Shown piece by piece: positions 1 through 27,000 of a stretch of DNA of 64,000 bases. This stretch comes from Gyrodactylus bullatarudis. Its lineage: Eukaryota > Platyhelminthes > Monogenea > Gyrodactylidea > Gyrodactylidae. The translations under genes were made by a program, and so were the position numbers. Under the pieces are notes generated by a model. That model was given only the letters and a program-made list of their open reading frames with translations. It made no database searches and was not told the origin of the DNA. The DNA lies in assembly GCA_012064415.1 (NCBI GenBank), contig SSNU01000017.1, forward strand, positions 52,455 through 116,454, written 5' to 3'. Position 1 is the stretch's first letter. The number at the start of each line of letters is the position of its first letter.

Positions 1-2905
1 TGTGTAAGATATCACACAGGCAACACGGAGTAGGAGATGTGTATACAGTACACTGTTTGTACATGAATATAGAATTTGATTGATAATATAGCCTTTCCTA
101 TGTCTTTAGATTAAATTATTACGTAATACACGTAGACATACAAATTTTTAATGTAAACAAATTTCAAAAGGTCACGAGTCTATTTTTTTATCCACCACGA
201 AAATTTTATACCTTAAAAAAAACCTTAACCTTAATTTTAATTTATTTAAATTTAATTACAAAATGAAAAAATAAATCATTCAAAAATAATAATAATTTTC
301 TGGCTATTTTCGATTTGTTAATTTCGTTTTAATTAAATGAAAATTCTTTATGCCCAAGCTTATAAGTACCTTGATATTAATATGCATATACATTTTGAGT
401 AAGTTTTTGAAATTAAAAATATGTTAAGAATGGAAAAGCGGGATTTTACAAGGTGAGTAATAAAAATTAAAAATATTACAAAAACAAGAGACTTAAATTC
501 TCATATGGTATAAACAAATATGGTATAAAAATTAGGGCGATGTGTGATTCTAAAATTAACTTCGATATAGAGATATATACATCGGTAAAGAAGGATCAAC
601 TGAAACTAATCAAGGCATGCGAGTGTGAAGCAGCGAGTAGAACATTAAATTTTCAAAGGAAGGACAACAATTAGTGATAATTTTTCACAAATAATATACA
701 AAAGAAAAATCGGTAGCATTGTACTTTCCCGGACAACGAAACGAAGGGTTAGGGTTGTATATTCGGGATACAAAATTCTATATGCAGGGAAGGAATTTAA
801 AAACGGGGGAAGGGGCCTTTTTTTGAATAATTATTATTCATCCTAAAATTAATTAATTTCAAGACTTTAAGTTGTTGAAATATGCTGCGTATCTGATTCT
901 GAATTTCTTCATTGACGCAGAGTGATTAGTCGATTGTAAATGTTCTTGTAAAAAGACTTAGAAATAGCTGAAGCAACGCGTTTCTTTGATAGGTTATCTT
1001 CGCATTTAGATAAAAAAAGATCAAAAAGATTAGTAACATTCATGCCAATCATACACATAGTTCATGAAAATTCAAAAGTAAGGTAAAACAGAATAAATTG
1101 ATCCTTGTGCAGATCTGAAAAATTTCTTATAAATTATGAGATAATTGGAAAAAATATAAATTCAAAATTTAATTTTCTAAAAACTAAATTTTCCTTGGAC
1201 TAAACTTTGAATTCTGTGTTGATCGATATGAAATGTGTTCTATTTTTTAAACTGATGCTTAATAAAATAACTTTTCGAAGTTTTGGTGTTTTCTGTTATA
1301 AATGTCAAGTTATTTCGGGAAAAATAGACTTTCAAAATTTTTAAAAGCTTGCTAGATTGAAAATTTTAGAATCTCGATCATAGTTAGCAAGGGTCGTATG
1401 AAAAAGAACTACAGTCGAAGTCTCAAAGATCGTTAATTAACTCATTAAGTTTCTTTCACTCAACAAAATTATCCTCAATTAACTTATATTAACAATGTCA
1501 AGTAGCGATAACATGTAAGGAGAGTCTAAAAAGGGTCTAACTTCTTCAGAATTATTTTTTTGAAAAAATTATATTTCATTTCTAAGAAAGTTATGGCTAA
1601 CTAAAGTTAGTGGTCCTGAAATTTGTACTAGTGGAAGGATGGAGTGATTGACCTAACCCTAGTTTGAAATTTGGGGGTCTATACACCCCCATTTGCAGTA
1701 AAACTCCCATTAGCAAAAAAAATTTCATTAAAATAGGATTAATCAGGAAGAAATCACATTTTTTACTTACTATCTATAGCTATTGAGATCTCATTGGAAT
1801 CTACCCAAGGATTCATAAAATGATAAAAACCTAAGCCTTATACAGAATATGCATCATTATTTATGACCAGAGCTTCAAAAATAGCAGCTTAAAATCAGAA
1901 AATAGTATACAAACGATAGAATAAATTACTATTTTTATTATATGATCTACTTTAAAGTAACGAGTTTTTTTTAATATCAAGAATTATTTTATTGAAATTT
2001 TCTATTGAAAATCTTTATTTAACTATAACCTGATTGTCATATCTATCGGTTTTGGAGATACAAAATGCGGGAGTTTTGAAAATAATATTGCTTTTCCAAA
2101 CTTTTCTGCTTTTTAGAATGATTCACTTCAATTTTTATTGTATCGATAAAATTAGCATAATCTGATTGGTCGAGATTTCAGGACCAATCAGAAGTTGGTA
2201 TTTTAATTAAACACGGCATGGGAATTTAAGTTACTAAAAATAGTAATTTAATAGTTGAAATAGTATAAGAATAAATAGTACACTAAACTCTCTAAAAAAT
2301 GTATGACTCGAAAACCCGACGCACAAAATAAAATCGATGGTTTACTCATTAGTATTATAATGAAAATATAATAAATTTATTCGAGATTTGAGAGATGGAT
2401 AGGGCCGAAGATGGATTAATTTCTGGTTAAATTTGATGAAATTTTGAATTTACTCTTAACGTTTATAGCAATTTTTCCTCACTTTATAGACCTTTACGAG
2501 GGGTTTATAGGTGTTTAAAATTTTGATTTGCAATAAGATCAAGGTTCTAGGCTAGCAAATCCTTTTTGTGCTTATCTCTACTGACCTTCTCAGTTTTTTG
2601 ATCAATACCAGGTTACATTTTGTATTTTTTAACGACGCGTGTATTTTCTCGGATTCTTTCCTTTTTGTTATCTTCAGAACAACTAATCTTAATCATTTCA
2701 TATACGTTTTTATTGAATTTATATAGCTAATCACTGAATGTCCTGGCTGTTCCTGCTCGCAATTTCTTGGCCATTCTCATTCTCAGGAAAATGATTTACT
2801 ACTCGTTTGACATAATCTATGTTAGAGTCAAACGCCATTAGCCTCAGGCTCCATTGATTTATCCGACTAGCTGTAATCTTGATTCGAATACCCGACTTAA
2901 TAATC
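1..2905. other. No gene seen; AT-rich intergenic sequence
   Basis: I see no open frame with protein-like composition, no convincing exon bounded by splice sites, and no RNA gene here. The stretch is AT-rich intergenic DNA. It may contain old repeats too decayed to name. Confidence 0.4.
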
Positions 2906-2911
2906 ATGATG

Positions 2912-3010
2912 TCCGGTGTGGCGTAGTGGTATCTCTCTCACCTCTCATTTGTACCCCCTTACTCTCGGTCCAAGGCTCAAACCATCCCACACCCGGCACA
3001 TTGAACATTC
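2912..3010 (+). repeat. tRNA-derived SINE head (pol III A and B boxes)
   Basis: Positions 2919-2929 read TGGCGTAGTGG, a perfect match to the RNA polymerase III A box. About 45 bases further on, 2974-2983 (GGCTCAAACC) is a near match to the B box. The start (CCGGTGTGG) and end (CCACACCCGG) of the unit can pair, like an acceptor stem. The rest does not fold as a cloverleaf with a proper anticodon arm, so I call it a SINE head, not a tRNA gene. Confidence 0.55.
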
Positions 3011-3189
3011 TTTCCCTGCTCTCTTATTTGTACTATCATTAATCTAATTCTGTATATAAATAGAAATGTTCGATTTCAAAAAAAAGATGACAGATCTATT
3101 GCCTATTAGTTACATGATACTCTCCAAGATGCTGAGAGCTTCTCAAGTGGGTCCATGCTTTGACTGAACTCGAATACCTTGGGCAATTA

Positions 3190-3690
3190 TCTCCTTTCTT
3201 TTAGCTTCATATGACCAGCATCTGGCGCATCCGTGGTCAAGAAAGACGTAATTCTTTTCGACGTAAAATTATTTATTACTAGACTTTCTACCCATTCTCA
3301 CTGCACAACTATTTTATCAATGTTGATGCCTTATAGTTGAGAGGCATTCTTCAAGCTTCCCCAATCTTAGCGCCAGTTTTGAATTTTCAGGGCCAATGGC
3401 TCTTCTGCTCAAGAAATAGACAAGATGATTTATCCACCAAGCCAATCATCATGCCGTCCTGATACACGGCTCCTCTCATACCCTTAGTTCTCAGAATCGT
3501 ATTAATCTTTTTTTCAATATTCTGTGCCAAAATGTATCGTCTTGAAATATCCTTCATATTTGTCTTTTTTTCCTTCAAATGGTATTTTCGAGTAGGTAAG
3601 GCAAATAAACTTGAATACTTAAAATCTACCTTGGCAGTATCTTCCATATCTTTGGCATTTGATAAAAGACTAAACATTCAACAGGTAATC
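3190..3690 (-). pseudogene. Decayed DIRS-type retrotransposon RT/RNase H fragment
   Basis: On the minus strand an open stretch reads toward KGMRGAVYQDGMMIGLVDK, which resembles the reverse-transcriptase YxDD region (here YQDG, so the catalytic box is altered). After frame changes and stops comes LTTDAPDAGHMKLKER, like the RNase H TDAS-x-x-G motif that follows the RT in DIRS/Ngaro and some Ty3-type elements. Stops and frameshifts make it a fossil. Assignment to DIRS rather than another tyrosine-recombinase or LTR group is tentative, since no recombinase or repeats are visible. Confidence 0.45.
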
Positions 3691-3699
3691 TATCGCAGA

Positions 3700-4710
3700 T
3701 TTTTATACATTGTTCTTTCGAGACACAGCAACAATTTATGAAGTCACTTCCGATTCATCTTTCTTCTAAGTTAGACCGATAAAATTCATATTTCCATCTT
3801 TACAAGGTCTTGCATCGGAAATCCCAATCCTGCCTAGCTTATTTACATAGTGTGGGTTTAAAAAATCGTAATAATATCAATATGCAACCACTAAATGTTA
3901 TGTAATAACACGGTTCCTTCAAAATTCCAAAAATCTGGAAAATTTATGAACGAAGATTATTTTCTATCTCATCTACGGATAATAGATTGTGTACTTTTGA
4001 TGAATTAAATAATATTCTTTTAAACTAGAAATTCAGTTAGAACGGTAAAGAACCAAGAAAGAGGTAAACAGTTAATAATATAATTTCTTTTGATAAATCA
4101 TGAATTTAATAAATCAAATATTGATTAATGCAATAACATTAAAATTCTGGACTCTAACAAAGATATTTATCTCTTTGGTGTTATAATTAATACATCTTGT
4201 CAATAATTATTAATAGAAAAGTCCAAATAAGGATGAATTAATGAATACAAAAGATGGTAATTAATCAACTCTGGGCTGAAATTAGTAATTACAGTAATTA
4301 AAAATACTTTTTACACACAATATTAAATTAATTTGTCAACGAAATATGTCTATTAATAATTTTAGGCTAAATTAAATAAATAGCGACACATTAATTTCAC
4401 ACGTAAGCCAGTGAAAATCTCGATCAGGAATAAAATAATATTTTGGCAAAAATAATTCTTTTCCAGTTTTTATAGTTTTTTTACTACATTTCTCGATTCG
4501 GTTCCGTATAACCGATTAGCTTAAATTGAAAATAAACGTGCCTCATTTCAAATCTATGAATAATAATAGCATATATAAATAATTCTTTTAGTTTCGGACA
4601 ATCTGTAGTTGAGTAAGACTTTATATATAATGGGAAAGTTTAAAATCTCGAATTTTCATCAATACTGAAGAAATTTTCAAATTGACAGGATCAGTTTAGT
4701 TAGAAATTAT
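3700..4710. other. 3' flank of the ERK gene, nothing recognised
   Basis: AT-rich sequence between the DIRS-like fragment and the ERK stop codon. It should hold the ERK 3' untranslated region, transcribed on the minus strand. I could not fix a canonical AATAAA signal close to the stop with confidence. Confidence 0.35.
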
Positions 4711-19967
<15,257 letters not shown>

Positions 19968-20186
19968 TCAACTTTGAACGAATGACCGACAATTCAGTAA
20001 TCCTTAGGAAAATTTTTCAAGACTTTAACTTAACAAAACAAATAATAATTAAAAAGACTCTGTGTTAGGTGAGGTGTTAGGTTCAAATATTTTATTGAAG
20101 CAGTAGTACTGCAAAGTTCGATACCCTTACTCGTGTTGAACCGATATAAATATTTTGTTTTTATCAAATTTGAATAGCGCCACATT
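19968..20186. promoter_or_regulatory. Putative bidirectional promoter between ERK and the acidic-protein gene
   Basis: Only 219 bp separates the two divergent start codons, so both promoters and 5' leaders must lie here or overlap the genes. I see no clear TATA box and infer the role from position only. Confidence 0.45.
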
Positions 20187-20846
20187 ATGCAAGATGATTT
20201 ACTAAGCTGTGGATCTTCCGATGAAGAAGAGGAAGATTTCAAATTTCCAGAATCCAAGCCAGAGAAAAATGATGTTGTCCAATTTTCTAAATTTGATGCT
20301 GTTGACTCTTCTATTTTATCTAATAATAAAATTCCAAAAGATTCGGAACATTTATCCCCAAATATCTCTGACGATGAATTCGGAGATTTCGAGTACCAAG
20401 CACCTAAACCTATTCCCGAGTCTCCACTTGTGAAATTACTCGATAATTTGGAACTAGTTTTTGACAAAGCCTTTGATAACTCTGAAAATATGAACGACTT
20501 GAAAGAATTTCAGGACTTGAATGTATCAGACTACGGCTGGAGCTCTATAAAATCAGCCAAATCTTCAGTTAATAATAGAAAGTTTTCTTGGAACACTTCA
20601 AACTTGCGAGAATCCTACTTTAAGATTGTGGATAGTTATCTCAAAAATCCTGTAATTTTTTAATTTCTTACTCAAGATTTTACCAACATTCACATACGAC
20701 GGTAAAGAAAAATTGAAAAATGAAGTCTTGGAATCTGGTCGCGAAACTTGTCTCGATGAATCAAGTAAGACAAGTTCATATTTATTCTAGATGATCCGAT
20801 TGCTTCATTTGAATCTCAATTGAGCGTTCCTCATAATGATGCATAA
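20187..20846 (+). CDS. Small acidic protein with FGDF motif, unknown function
   Basis: The start ATG at 20187 opens a frame rich in Asp, Glu and Ser (SSDEEEEDFKFPE near residue 10) and containing DDEFGDFEY (about residues 62-70). Such DEFG[DE]F motifs occur in clathrin/AP-1 accessory proteins like aftiphilin, but I cannot align the rest, so the role is open. The unspliced frame stops at 20663. A likelier model uses two tiny introns, 20652-20676 (25 nt) and 20765-20790 (26 nt). That gives exons 20187-20651, 20677-20764 and 20791-20846, all in phase, and 202 aa. The introns are GT-AG with pyrimidine-rich ends and match the 29-32 nt introns of the neighbouring ERK gene. It is divergent from ERK and convergent with the DEP-like gene. 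The gene is probably real; the C terminus is less sure. Confidence 0.7.
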
Positions 20847-21097
20847 TAAGAGTAACTTTTATTGTTCTTTGGTCCAGATTTGATAATCAAAATATCCTAT
20901 TTTTATTAATATAAACTATTGTGCAAATTTTGAAATATTTTCTTTTAATTAGAGTGACTAATTTGTAGTAATTATATAGTTGGTAGTATCTTACTTTTCA
21001 CTGAAAATTCAATTGGGTATAAAAAGAACATGTATAAATTATACAGTGTATAATCGAAATAAATAAATATAAATCTATACAAGCAATTTTTAAATCA

Positions 21098-24000
21098 TTA
21101 AAATGTGGTCATGTCACCAATAGTCTCTTGACCGATTGCCTTTTTTTCTTTGGTCACAACTTCTTCCATTTCCTTGGGAATCTGATAAAAAGAAATTTCG
21201 AATTTAATTTAAAATATAACACTTATCTTATTCTGATTATTAATTCGAAAAAGAGATCAATTTACTTCCAATTTGACGGGGTTTTGAAGCTCCTCCATTA
21301 TGTTGTGATTCTTGAAATCCTCCAAAGTTTTCAAGAAGCCAACCTTGGCGTCTTCAGGGGATCGTTTAGGTCCAGCCGGTTGCGACTGTGCCCTTTTATC
21401 GTTCACGCTGACCCTACTGAAACTGTTGTTACCTTTGGGATAATTTGAATCTTGTACATCTGGATTGAAGAAAAATTTCTTTTCATTAACAACTGAATAA
21501 TTATACGGGTTTTGTGAGGACAAGTTGTTATTATTTATGTTTATGTTATTATTGTTTATTGGGACAGCTGTTGACATCCATGAGAGTCGATTCAAATTGT
21601 TTATATTGGCGAGTACTTGGTATTTTTCCACTTCTTTTATTAAAACTTCTATTTGACTCTGAAGTTCACATGTTGCCATGACATTATCATTTTTAAGCTG
21701 CAAAAAAGAATTTTAATAATAATCCAAAAGAAATTTCCCGAAGAACCCTTCATGTCCCAAATAATGTTTTTTTTCATTACACAAATGAGAAAATTTGCAA
21801 TCTAACCTTAACAAATACGCTGATTCTGAATTCCTTTTCGAAAGCCGACTTATCCCTTCAAAGATTACATACTTGAAATCGACGGCAATTTTTTTACGAC
21901 AGAGAGTTATTTAATTTTTTCTAAGATCTCAGCAAATAGGTTTCCAAAAAAACGTTCAAAATATTTTTTGAATATTTGACAGCATTTTCAAAAAATAAAT
22001 TTCCTTTCTAATAAGGGGTAAACAAAGTGTTTTGGGTATCTTTCAGTTAAAATTATCGCTCGAGAAAGAGTTGTGTACCACTTGTGGAACAATGGTACAT
22101 GTAGGGTACCTTTGAAACCTTGAAAATATGGAAAATCTCATCTTTGTTGAAAAGCTCAACTCTTAGCCAATAGTAAATTCAAGTTGAGGTCTGCTTGATT
22201 TGAAATTATGAAAAAGGAACCTTGTGATCAAACTGAAAGATATCTCAAATTAATTATCACTTCTTTTGATTTCTAGAGGTGTCTCATCTTTTGATTAGTA
22301 GACGATAATATCAATTTAAAAAAATTCGTTTTATGTCCCATGTTCAAATGACCAAAAGTGCTGGTATTCTCGTTTTATAATTTATTCCCGATCGTACAAG
22401 CATCGGAGCCATTAGGATGGACTAAATAAAAATTTTAATATCCTGGATTGATTCACTTTGACATTTTAAATAGGAAATACTTTGGTTTATCAAAGAGATT
22501 CAATTGAATCATTTGAAGATTTAAGACCTAGAGAATTTCTTTTTCACACCATGTATTTTGGCATTGATCATTCATAGAGATCTCAAGTATAAAAGAAATC
22601 CAGTCGTAGTCATCTTTGTTAACATTATCAAAATCTTCCTCTCATGAAACCCAACGGGATCCCCTTCATCATCAACTAAACCCACAATTTCCTGTCCATT
22701 TGAAACTAGCATAAGGCTACTTGACATGAAGATGAGAACTTGACCCTTAAAGTTCCACTGGGTTATTTCTATCACACATCATTTTAGCAACTCATTATTA
22801 CATATTTGACGCTCAGAAAATACTTTGTTTATCACTCATTGGATAGGAAATTTATTAGTGTCCTGGAATACGCAAAGATTTTGGCTCTATCATTCCTCAG
22901 TACTATACTCATTCAAAGAAATATGAGTTTTTTCAAAAATTTAATTTTTGTTTAAAACGTTTTTTTGAATACCTATTTCCCTAAATCACTGATAGGAAGT
23001 AAGATAACCTTTATCGAGTTCAAATTTGCAATTGCCTGGACTCTATCTGATTAGACTTCAAAGATGGCCTGTTTTTGGATCAGAAAATTGCCTAATTTTA
23101 GATCGATAATTCTTGAACCAAAAATAATTGCACTAAAAATGTAGATTCGCAGTCAGCGTATTAACAAACCGCAGGATAGACAATTGAATGCGAGTCATGA
23201 AAAGAAATTCTCTGGGACTTAAAGGGTTTTAATTTTTCTCCAGAAAGTCAGGAACACAAATAATTTTCGCATTCCTCTATGAAATGAGTCATTGAAATGT
23301 TTAAAGAGAAAAAATTAGATCATTTTTTTAAGGTCAAATTTCCACCTTTTCAACCTTTGAGTTTAATTTTTTTTCGATTTCGAAGATTTGAAGGGATTAA
23401 ATACTGATATTTAAGATGAATGCATTAGACAAAGAATTAAAAGAAGTTGACAGAAATTTGTGGAAATTCAATTGAATATTTTGATACCAAATTAATTTTC
23501 ATCGACTCAGAATCGATTTTTTTCACCTTTCAAGAATAGAATTTCTTAGGCATTCAAATTTCCAAAACCTGAATTCCCCGAAATTCGAGTCATTTAAAAA
23601 TTCATACAATTTTCATGTTCGAGGATCGAAAGATTAAAAAATTCTGGTAAAAACTACGAACCTAAATTAACATGGGAAATTTTATTTGTGTGAAAAGAAA
23701 CCTTTGCCTAGGTTATTTGTGACTCAACCAAAGAAAAATTTTTATATCCACATTTATATCACAATGAATTTTTAATGTATTCTACAAACATACAGATTTT
23801 AAAGTGAGAAAATGAAAAGTAAGAAGTTTGTCACGGAAAAATTCGAATTTGCTAAATTTACTTCATTATCGTGTGAGAGTTGAATTTTGATTTTGTGATC
23901 ATTTTTACTGCTTGAAAATTAGACAAAATTTTAGTGATAGTAATCGGTTCCCTTTTCTATATTATTCTTCATGAAAATATACAATTTTATCAATTTCAAG

Positions 24001-27000
24001 TAACATTGCTTACGAAGCTTAAAGAAATGTTCATTCAATTGTTGTTATCCCATGAGAAATCAGATTCTGAAACTCTTGAACATAGTATAAAGAGTTGAAT
24101 ATGCATGGACATATCAATGGTTCTGAGTCGTTGTATTTTCAGACATAAAAACTACTAACCAAGTTATGTCTATATGAGGTTAGAAGCGTTGCTTCACATG
24201 GGTTCTAATCCTGGCTATAGTTTACTGATGAGTCCTTCAAAGTCTACATTTTCCCTCGTGACTTTCTGCCATATGTTACTTTCTTGTCCGATTTTTAGCA
24301 TCTAGGTGTGTGAGAAGACAATCTCTATCAAGTTGGATTTCATACGGACATAGTAATAACCTGTGTGACCCCACTTAACTACAGTAGATTTTATGTCTAA
24401 AATTATTAAATCTATGATAAGAGGATTAATTAATCTGAAAGTATCAGCCAATTTTGAGAAGAAAAAAATTCTGATTCCTTGTATGAAGTTACAGATTTTC
24501 AATCTATTTTGCTTCAACTCTAGAAAATTAATGATGAAAAGCTCTTTTATCTGAGAGAGAACATCTTTGCCTAAATAACGTTTACAAGTTATCATTGCAT
24601 TTTTCAATCGATAATATGGATGATAATTCAAAGTTAGTTTATTAAACCTGACTGAGACTACATAAAACCAGCATATAAAAACGACTGAGAAAATCGATTA
24701 TTAAATGCGATCGATAAAAAAATTAAGGGACGTTTCGAACAATAAGATGACCAGTTTAATCAACTTTAGGCTGAAGAATTCATATTTCATCTTGGAAGAA
24801 AAATTTTATTTTTTTAATCTAGTAATAGCTTTAAAAAGAATAAACTAAAATGAAATGCATTCAAGAGAAGTTTCTTTTTCTATTATTTTGCATCGAATTG
24901 GTTGTTTGTCTGTACAAATTTAAATTTTCTATTTGAAAAACAAACGATCAACAGAGAGAAATATGTGTTTTTACTTTTTCCATAGCTCACCAAACCCTGT
25001 TCAATGAGTCGTATTCATGCGTCTACTACTACTACTGTTATGTCCTATTGAGAACCTAAAATGATTACATTTTTTTATCAAAAGCTTGTCGATATGAAAT
25101 GAACCAATTAACAGTTGGAGTAATAGAAAATGCTTCTAATTGCCATTATTTTAATTTATCGGCTAATTTCATCAAAAACTTTTCTTTAGAGTTGTGCTAT
25201 CGATGCCATTAAAGTCTTGAATGAAACAAAAGAAGATGACAGAATATTTGAAAGATCTCTTTTTCGTAAATACTCATCAGTATGATACATTTCATTTAAT
25301 TATAGGTTTTAGAATTTGTTTTAAAAAAAGGAAGGGATCTTATTGGTACAATTTTAGAATAAAACAATCGGTTCAGGTATGATCAATCCATAACGTCCTA
25401 CTGGGTTATTTCTATCATACATATCATTTCAGCATTCCATCGTTATTCATCTAAGCCTTGATAAATAATTTTCCTAGAATAGGCAAAGAATTTAGCTCTA
25501 TCATTTGTCGAACTCGTGCTATACTAACTCAAAAAATAATTTTTAAAAAACTTATTTCCTATGGTCATAGATAAAAATAAGATCGAGTAATCATACCTGT
25601 AAAATTCAAATATTTAATCTGCTAAACTCTATCTGCAAAACCTATCTATGAAATACTAAAAAATTCTCCCGGACTTTGAGGAATAAATCAAATTCATCAT
25701 ACAGTAAGTGGGGACTAGGCTAGGGTGAAATTTTTAACCTCATATTAAGACCAACTTCTCTGATAGAACTATAAATTCTCAGCGTTATTTTTTGTTGAAG
25801 AATGTGTCGAAAATGATTCTACATTATGTCATTCGGTTTTAATAATCCAAAATTTTTTAAATCGCCGCTCAATTTTCAATGAATTTCTACTACGCAATCA
25901 TTAAAATCCGGAATATCTTGGCCATTCAATGATTTTCTTCAAAAATAGTAATCTTATCATCGAGAGAGGCTTCATGGTTAATTTCGTTATTTTATCATGT
26001 CCGTGGGATATTGTGGGAAAAATGGGGAATGACATAATGGAGAATGATTTTCATGCTTTAAAATTATGAAAAACATGGTCTGAGTACTAAAATTTATCAG
26101 AAAAGTAAGCCCTCTCGTGAGTTGTTCGGAGCAAGAACATTTCACCCTAGCCTAGTGGGGACCAATGAAAAATGTTATCTAAAATAAATCTACATCACTT
26201 TAAATAAAAGTACAATCTCTGATATTTATCATTAAACAAGTGTATCATACAATGTGTATAATATACATTGCCTTTTATTAAATGTTTAATGTGGAAATTA
26301 AAGAAAAAGAAATAAATTGAAGAAGTAAAAATTAAAAGTAAATCAGCAGTAGTAAAAGTTCGGTGAGTTAAATGAGAAAAGAGCTATGTCGAGACATTCT
26401 AATACCGAGGGGAAAGTGCAGATTTTCAAGATTATTTTCTTATCAGAGAATAAAGTATTAGAAGAAATAAACGTACAAAATCTCGAGAGATAGAGACACA
26501 ATCTGTGTGTAAATAATGTATATAGAGTCTCTCTTTAATTTTTTCATTCTAAATATGATGATAAGTGAAAAATGCTTGATTAGAATGGAATTTCATCTGT
26601 ATAATAAATAAAATGAAGAGTGATTCTAATGTATATAGACCTCTTTCTAATATCATCATGTTTATCGATTCCTTATTCTATTAACATAATGTATATATTG
26701 TTGAGTATATATTATTTAAAAGTAAAAATTCTATAAAGAGAGAAATATTTGTATATTTTCAATATGATACAACAAGATACAGTTGTGTCCAAGCTTTGGT
26801 TTATGAGAAATCGCACACCTCAATTTTCCTAATGTAGTTTCTTCTCATTATAAATCATTAATAATGATTCATTATAGATCTACTTAAAAGCCAAAACTTC
26901 ACACTTTTTTAGTTTTTGTGTCTCAATTTAAAGAGAATTTACTCCTGATTCGATCAGTCCCTCTAAATCTACCTATTGAATTCGTCCACTGAGAATGAAA

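Noticed and set aside
2912..3010. Functional tRNA gene
   Set aside because: The A box is perfect, but the anticodon arm and spacing do not make a cloverleaf; a SINE head fits better.
25250..25300. Hammerhead-like core on the minus strand (CTGATGAG ... GAAA with a 4-bp helix III)
   Set aside because: Helix I does not pair on either side, and the stretch overlaps the exon-like segment; the motif is short enough to arise by chance.
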